NCBI GenBank assembly: GCA_002369495.1
Contig: DFFD01000195.1
Location: 16,177 to 26,937 of the forward strand
Source of the DNA: Lachnospiraceae bacterium UBA3785
GTDB taxonomy: Bacteria > Bacillota > Clostridia > Lachnospirales > Lachnospiraceae
Reading direction: 5' to 3'
DNA: 10,761 bases
Shown piece by piece: positions 6,834 to 10,761 of the stretch. The notes under the pieces are model-generated. The model saw only the letters and a list, made by a program, of their open reading frames with translations, ran no database searches and was not told where the DNA came from. Both the position numbers and the translations under genes were made by a program. Within the stretch, counting starts at the first letter, position 1. Every line of letters begins with the position of its first letter.

Positions 6834-7645
6834 AAGACAGACTGAGACGGAACCGGAAGACAATCTCGGATCCGTGGTCCGATGAACCGGGCGTGATCCT
6901 CGAGTGGTGGCACAAGAGGGAAAATGCCGGCGACGCGCTCTCGCCGGTCATCGTCGACTGGATGAAGGATGAGCTCGGGCTCGGCGGCCCGGCGGAGCCG
7001 GAGAAGAGGGTCCACCTCATGGCGCTCGGCTCGCTCATCGGGATGCAGGATTTTGACGCGGTGATCTGGGGCAGCGGCATCCACTGTCTCAACACGGCAA
7101 GGGCCGTGAACGATCACAGGGATTATGTGCGCTACGATATCCGGGCCGTCAGGGGTCCGGTGACGGCATTTCTCCTGAAGAGTGCGGGCTACGACTGCCC
7201 GGAGGTCTACGGGGATCCGGCGGTCCTCATGCCCCGGATCTACAGGCCGGAAGGAAAAGAGAAGCGCTGTAAGGTCACGCTCATTCCCCATATCGACGAC
7301 TGCGGGGAAGCCCCGGAAGGCCTTCACGTGATCAGTCCGGCGGAGGGCGGCTGGCAGCATTTTATCGATGAAATTACGGCGTCGGAGATGGTGATTTCTT
7401 CGTCCCTCCATGGTATAATAGTGGCTGAATCGTACGGCGTGCCGGCAGTCTATCTGGCGTCCGGTACGGAGGACCAGCGCATGAAATACTACGACTGGTA
7501 TTTTTCGACAGGAAGATATTCTGTCAGGGCCGCCGACAGCGTCCGGGAGGCGCTGGAAGCCGGCCCCATGCCGCTCCCGGATCTCTCCGGGATGCAGGAG
7601 AGGCTGATGGCGGCATTTCCCGCAGATCTGTTCAGGAGAAAATAA
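6806..7645 (+). CDS. Polysaccharide pyruvyl transferase family protein
   Basis: A 279-residue member of the polysaccharide pyruvyl transferase family (PF04230; CsaB and WcaK-like), which adds ketal-linked pyruvate from phosphoenolpyruvate to sugars of surface polymers. Visible motifs: 'NAGDALSPVI' (40-49), 'VIWGSGIH' (86-93), 'DIRAVRGPVTAFLLKSAGY' (111-129), 'YGDPAVLMPRIY' (135-146), 'LIPHIDD' (159-165) and the C-terminal 'VISSSLHGIIVAESYGVPAVYL' region (196-217). It is shorter than many members (300-400 residues) but carries both halves of the fold. The start is uncertain: GTG 6806 is the only usable in-frame start nearby, yet the GGGAGG directly before it overlaps its first base. The 28-bp overlap with the GT2 gene suggests coupling. 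Some family members act on other sugars, so pyruvylation is a family-based prediction. Confidence 0.88.
   Translation: MAATNLRDIKDRLRRNRKTISDPWSDEPGVILEWWHKRENAGDALSPVIVDWMKDELGLGGPAEPEKRVHLMALGSLIGMQDFDAVIWGSGIHCLNTARAVNDHRDYVRYDIRAVRGPVTAFLLKSAGYDCPEVYGDPAVLMPRIYRPEGKEKRCKVTLIPHIDDCGEAPEGLHVISPAEGGWQHFIDEITASEMVISSSLHGIIVAESYGVPAVYLASGTEDQRMKYYDWYFSTGRYSVRAADSVREALEAGPMPLPDLSGMQERLMAAFPADLFRRK
7411..7419 (+). promoter_or_regulatory. Possible internal extended -10 promoter
   Basis: TGGTATAAT matches the extended -10 consensus TGnTATAAT exactly. It lies inside the pyruvyl transferase gene, where it is encoded by two consecutive ATA isoleucine codons that are uncommon here. No -35 is evident. 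It could drive the two genes downstream, starting about 230 bp later. Confidence 0.22.
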
Positions 7646-7651
7646 AACCAT

Positions 7652-8581
7652 ATGGCAGGAACGCTGTTTTCAAGAATCAGAAGAAAAATCAAAAAGACGG
7701 GGGACAAATACTTCGGCCCGCGCATCCCGGAGCTCTGCCGGAAAAGGTGGGAGAGGGCGATGCGGGATCCCGGCTATCAGGGGATTTCCGGAAATGCAGA
7801 CCCCGTGAAGCTTGTCGTCTCGCTCACGTCCTATCCGGCCCGGATCGGCTCGGTCGCGGAGGTCGTAAAAGCCCTGCTTGTCCAGACGATGAAGCCGGAC
7901 AGGCTCATCCTCTGGCTCGCGGAGGAGGAATTCCCGGGACACGAGGCGGACCTTCCGAAGGAGCTGGTCGGCCTTTGCCGCTACGGGCTTACGATCAGCT
8001 GGTGCAAAAACACAAGGTCCTACAAGAAGCTGATCCCCGTGCTGAAGCTTTACCCGGATGCGGTCATCGTGACCGCGGACGACGACCTCTATTATCACCC
8101 GCAGATGGTCGAGAGGCTCTACAAATCCTACAAAAAGGATCCGCACTGCATCCACTGCCACCGGGCGACGAAGATCTTCATGGAGGACGGCGCCTTCAGG
8201 GATAAGCTGGGCGGTTATGACGTCTATGAGCATCCCTCGTACCTCAACAAACTGACCGGTGTGGGCGGCGTTCTCTACCCGCCGCACATTCTGCACCCGG
8301 ATGTCCTTGACGAGGAACTCTTCATGAGCCTTGCGCCGACAAATGACGACGTCTGGTTCTGGCTCATGGGTGTCCGCGTGGGGGCCCGCACGCGCGTGGC
8401 GGACGGGGCATTTGTCACGCTGAACTTCGTGGGCGACACGCAGAAGGAAGCCCTGGGCTACTGCAACAATATCGGCGAACGGCTTTTTGACCGGCAGTTC
8501 GCGGACATGCTGGCGTATTATCCGGAGGTCGACAAGGCGCTCCGGGAGGAGTGGGAGAGAGAGTCCCGTTATGGGAAGTAA
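7652..8581 (+). CDS. Glycosyltransferase-like protein with DDD motif
   Basis: A 309-residue protein that I recognise as a glycosyltransferase-like family found in bacterial capsule and exopolysaccharide clusters. Conserved blocks: 'KLVVSLTSYPARI' (53-65), 'VKALLVQTMKPDRLILWLA' (72-90), 'TRSYKKLIPVLKLYPDAVIV' (121-140), the acidic 'TADDDLYY' (141-148, probably the nucleotide-sugar metal site), 'TGVGGVLYPP' (202-211) and 'LAPTNDDVWFWLMG' (227-240). The layout (Rossmann-like N-terminal half, DxD-like motif, acceptor half) fits a GT-A fold; donor and acceptor are unknown. No membrane segment is evident; the basic first 20 residues ('RIRRKIKKTGDK') might touch the membrane. AGGAG (7634-7638) lies 13 nt before the ATG, and only 6 bp separate it from the previous stop, so it belongs to the same operon. 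Confidence 0.8.
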   Translation: MAGTLFSRIRRKIKKTGDKYFGPRIPELCRKRWERAMRDPGYQGISGNADPVKLVVSLTSYPARIGSVAEVVKALLVQTMKPDRLILWLAEEEFPGHEADLPKELVGLCRYGLTISWCKNTRSYKKLIPVLKLYPDAVIVTADDDLYYHPQMVERLYKSYKKDPHCIHCHRATKIFMEDGAFRDKLGGYDVYEHPSYLNKLTGVGGVLYPPHILHPDVLDEELFMSLAPTNDDVWFWLMGVRVGARTRVADGAFVTLNFVGDTQKEALGYCNNIGERLFDRQFADMLAYYPEVDKALREEWERESRYGK

Positions 8582-8588
8582 TAAATAC

Positions 8589-8593
8589 AGGAG
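8589..8593 (+). promoter_or_regulatory. Ribosome binding site deciding the flippase start
   Basis: AGGAG lies 14 nt before ATG 8608. An upstream in-frame GTG at 8551 would overlap the previous gene and add 19 polar residues unlike the family, so 8608 is preferred although the spacing is slightly long. Confidence 0.5.
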
Positions 8594-8607
8594 AGAGTCC
8601 GCAGAAA

Positions 8608-10173
8608 ATGAAAGTTGAACGCACGAAAAATGCCGCCCGCAACATGCGGGCCGGCTTTCTCCTTAAAATCTATCAGGTCCTGGTACCGTTCGTCATGCGA
8701 ACGGTACTTTTGTATACGCTCGGCGTCGAGTATCTCGGCCTCGGGAGCCTTTTTGCGTCCATTATCCGGGTCCTGAACCTGGCGGAGCTCGGGGTCGGCA
8801 GCGCGATGGTCTACAGCATGTACAGGCCGATCGCGGAGGACAACGAGGAGGAGATCTGCGCGCTGATGCGGCTCTACCGCACCTATTACCGGGTAATCGG
8901 GCTGGCGGTGCTCGCGATCGGCCTGCTCTGCCTGCCCTTCCTGCCGCGCCTCATCAAGGATGACGTCCCCGCGGACGTCAGCATCTATGTGCTCTATCTC
9001 CTGAATCTCGGCGCGACGGTGCTCTCCTACTGGCTCTTCGCCTACCGGAACTGCCTGCTGGACGCCCACCAGAGGGTGGATGTCTCCAGCCGGATCCGCT
9101 TTGCCGTGAGTGTCGGGCAGACGGTGATGCAGGTTGTATCGCTTGTCATTTTCCGGAATTACTATGTCTATCTCATCCTGAACATCATCGCCCAGGTGCT
9201 GATCAACATCCTGACCGCTTACCGGACGATGAAAATGTACCCCGTTTACGCGCCGCGCGGGCAGCTCTCGCCGGACGCGGTCTCCGCGATCAACCGGAGA
9301 GTCCGCGACCTCTTCACCTCGAAGCTCGGCGGCGTGATCCTCAACTCGGCGGACACGATCGTGGTGTCGGCTTTCCTGGGGCTCACGACTCTGGCAGTCT
9401 ACCAGAACTATTACAGTATCGTGACGGCGGTGATCGGGTTTGTCGCGATCATTTTCGGCGCGTGCACCGCGGGCATCGGCAACAGCCTGATCGTGGAGAC
9501 GCGGGAGAAAAATTTCGGGGACCTGAAGAAATTCGCGCTGATCATCGCCTGGATCGCCGGCTTCTGCACCTGTGCGCTCGTCTGCCTCTTCCAGCCCTTC
9601 ATGGAGATCTGGACCCGGGGGACGAAGCTGATGCTGGAGTTCCCGGCGGTGCTCTCGTTCGGGCTCTATTTTTTCATCTACGAGATCAATATGCTCCTGA
9701 ATCTCTTCAAGGACGCGGCGGGGATCTGGCACGAGGACCGCTTCCGCCCGCTGGTGACGGCGCTCACGAATCTCGCCCTGAATCTCATCCTTGTGAATGT
9801 TATCGGAATCTACGGCGTGCTCTACTCGACGGTCGCAGCGACGCTCTTCGTCGGGATGCCCTGGCTGCTGCACAACCTGTTCACCAATCTTTTTGACAGA
9901 AAGGAGCTGCCCGGCTTCATCCGGACGCTGCTCTTCTATGCCGGCGTGACAGCCCTTGCCTGTGCCGCGAGCGTGGGTCTCTCAGCGCTCGTCCCGGGGA
10001 GCGCGATCGTGCGCTTTTTTGCCGGGGCGGCGATCGTGGTCGTCGTGCCGAACGCGATTTTCCTCCTCGTTTATCGGGGGAGGGCGGAGTTCGGCGAGGT
10101 TCTCGCCCTGGCGGACCGCCTGGCCGGCGGCCGGCTGGGCCCCGTCAGAAAAATGCTGGGAGGACGAAAATGA
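8608..10173 (+). CDS. Wzx-type polysaccharide flippase (PST/MOP superfamily membrane protein)
   Basis: A 521-residue, strongly hydrophobic protein with about 12-14 membrane segments, the expected size and layout of Wzx/RfbX-type flippases that move lipid-linked glycan repeat units across the cytoplasmic membrane. The N-terminal region 'TLGVEYLGLGSLFASIIRVL' followed by 'NLAELGVGSAMVYSMYRP' (about 37-73) is typical of the family; a charged loop 'EDNEEEICALMRLYRTYYR' follows, and the conserved 'YRNCLLDAHQR' lies near 146-156. The last 15-20 residues are basic and probably cytoplasmic. ATG 8608 is chosen over GTG 8551. The stop overlaps the next start as ATGA. Having this transporter directly after three glycan-modifying enzymes identifies the cluster as surface glycan assembly. 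No Wzy polymerase is in the window. A lipid II or teichoic-acid-type flippase in the same superfamily is less likely. Confidence 0.92.
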   Translation: MKVERTKNAARNMRAGFLLKIYQVLVPFVMRTVLLYTLGVEYLGLGSLFASIIRVLNLAELGVGSAMVYSMYRPIAEDNEEEICALMRLYRTYYRVIGLAVLAIGLLCLPFLPRLIKDDVPADVSIYVLYLLNLGATVLSYWLFAYRNCLLDAHQRVDVSSRIRFAVSVGQTVMQVVSLVIFRNYYVYLILNIIAQVLINILTAYRTMKMYPVYAPRGQLSPDAVSAINRRVRDLFTSKLGGVILNSADTIVVSAFLGLTTLAVYQNYYSIVTAVIGFVAIIFGACTAGIGNSLIVETREKNFGDLKKFALIIAWIAGFCTCALVCLFQPFMEIWTRGTKLMLEFPAVLSFGLYFFIYEINMLLNLFKDAAGIWHEDRFRPLVTALTNLALNLILVNVIGIYGVLYSTVAATLFVGMPWLLHNLFTNLFDRKELPGFIRTLLFYAGVTALACAASVGLSALVPGSAIVRFFAGAAIVVVVPNAIFLLVYRGRAEFGEVLALADRLAGGRLGPVRKMLGGRK

Positions 10174-10761
10174 AGAAAATGTTTTTATCCGGGCTGTTCT
10201 CAGTTCTGTTTTCTGCCGCCGCTGCGCTCCTTCTGCCGCAGACCGTCCTGGCGGACGGCGACTCGCTTGCGCTGGCCCTTGACACGGAGCCGGCTGCCGG
10301 AGTTGAAGGTGCGGATCTTGCGGTCTGTGTGCATTTTCAGGGATCTTCCGTCGGGGCAGTCTCCGGCGAGCTTCATTATGAGAGCGGAAATGTGACCTTT
10401 CTGTCCGCGGAGGGCTCAGGGGAAGCGGGCAATGCATTTTCGGCCGTGGACGACGGGGAGAGAGTCCGGTTCGTCTGGGGCGACGCGGCCGAGGTCACGG
10501 ACGGCGGCGAGATCGCGCGGTTCTGGTTTTCTGTAGATGACCGGGCGGACTCGGTAACGTTCTCACTCGATGACGAGTCTCTTACGGCCTGCCGGGCGGA
10601 GGACGGGGAGGTCACGTATTTTGAGCTTGGGGGGACGGAGGCGGTTACGGAGGCGGTGAACGTCGGAGCTTCCTATGAAGTGAACAACACGCACAACGAG
10701 TATTATGCGACGTGGAGCTCCCCGGTCACGGCAGCGCTTATAAAGACGGACAGCGGCTTCA
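10170..10761 (+). CDS. Secreted protein, possible cohesin-like N-terminal domain (3' partial)
   Basis: Open to the window end: 197 codons plus one base, no stop. The ATG overlaps the flippase stop (ATGA), with GGGAGG at 10158-10163, 6 nt upstream. A clear signal peptide is present: MKK, a hydrophobic core (about 5-22) and a likely cleavage after 'TVLA' (Ala28). Residues about 33-150 look like a beta-sandwich of cohesin type: an opening strand 'SLALALDTEP', then 'GELHYESGNVTFLSAEGSGE' and 'GGEIARFWFSVDD', the usual cohesin order of hydrophobic strands and a late 'x-ia-F-F-V' strand. This is pattern reading only. Residues about 176-197 ('VNNTHNEYYATWSSPV' onward) begin a second, unidentified domain. 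It is probably exported to the surface and translationally coupled to the flippase. It could equally be another Ig-like adhesin or cell-wall protein. Confidence 0.85.
   Translation, partial: MKKMFLSGLFSVLFSAAAALLLPQTVLADGDSLALALDTEPAAGVEGADLAVCVHFQGSSVGAVSGELHYESGNVTFLSAEGSGEAGNAFSAVDDGERVRFVWGDAAEVTDGGEIARFWFSVDDRADSVTFSLDDESLTACRAEDGEVTYFELGGTEAVTEAVNVGASYEVNNTHNEYYATWSSPVTAALIKTDSGF

Noticed and set aside
8569..9873. Long antisense open frame (434 codons) opposite the flippase
   Set aside because: Shadow of a GC-rich membrane protein gene; very polar, low-complexity-like product without recognisable domains or ribosome binding site.
1..10761. CRISPR array, tRNA, rRNA, insertion sequence or defence system
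   Set aside because: No regularly spaced repeats, no tRNA-like cloverleaf noticed, and no transposase, integrase, nuclease or toxin motifs in any supported gene.

Overview
The window (about 60% GC by eye) carries ten protein genes, all on the + strand, tightly packed with 4-28 bp overlaps or very short gaps. The gene content (DUF624/YesL-type membrane protein, cytoplasmic GH105 and GH28 enzymes, KduI, AGGAG-type ribosome binding sites, Rho-independent terminator) points to a GC-rich Firmicute, most likely a clostridial gut or rumen plant-polysaccharide degrader (Lachnospiraceae-like). That assignment is inference; there is no rRNA or marker gene here.

Region 1 (1-5705) is the 3' part of a pectin/rhamnogalacturonan catabolic operon: an exporter-fold ABC half-transporter (5' end outside the window), a DUF624 membrane protein, a GH105 unsaturated glucuronyl/galacturonyl hydrolase, a GH28 polygalacturonase with an N-terminal Fn3-like domain, and KduI. 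None of the three enzymes has a signal peptide, so they should act on oligogalacturonides already brought into the cell. GH28 and GH105 release galacturonate and unsaturated galacturonate, and KduI isomerises the 5-keto-4-deoxyuronate formed from the latter. The downstream steps (KduD, KdgK, KdgA) and the importer are not in the window.

Region 2 (5706-5831) is the only real intergenic gap. It holds two tandem palindromes built from the same 10-nt arm; the second is a strong Rho-independent terminator. A well-spaced sigma-A-like promoter follows, whose expected start lies on or next to the ATG of the next gene.

Region 3 (5832-10761) is the start of a cell-surface polysaccharide cluster: a GT2 glycosyltransferase, a polysaccharide pyruvyl transferase family protein, a DDD-motif glycosyltransferase-like protein, a Wzx-type flippase, and a signal-peptide-bearing secreted protein with a possible cohesin-like fold, cut off by the window end. 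Together they look like assembly, decoration and export of a lipid-linked glycan plus a translationally coupled exported protein.

Beyond the genes, the 7-mer GAAAATG/CATTTTC is strikingly frequent on both strands, in several reading frames and in noncoding DNA. I see no clear defence system, mobile element, CRISPR array, tRNA or rRNA.
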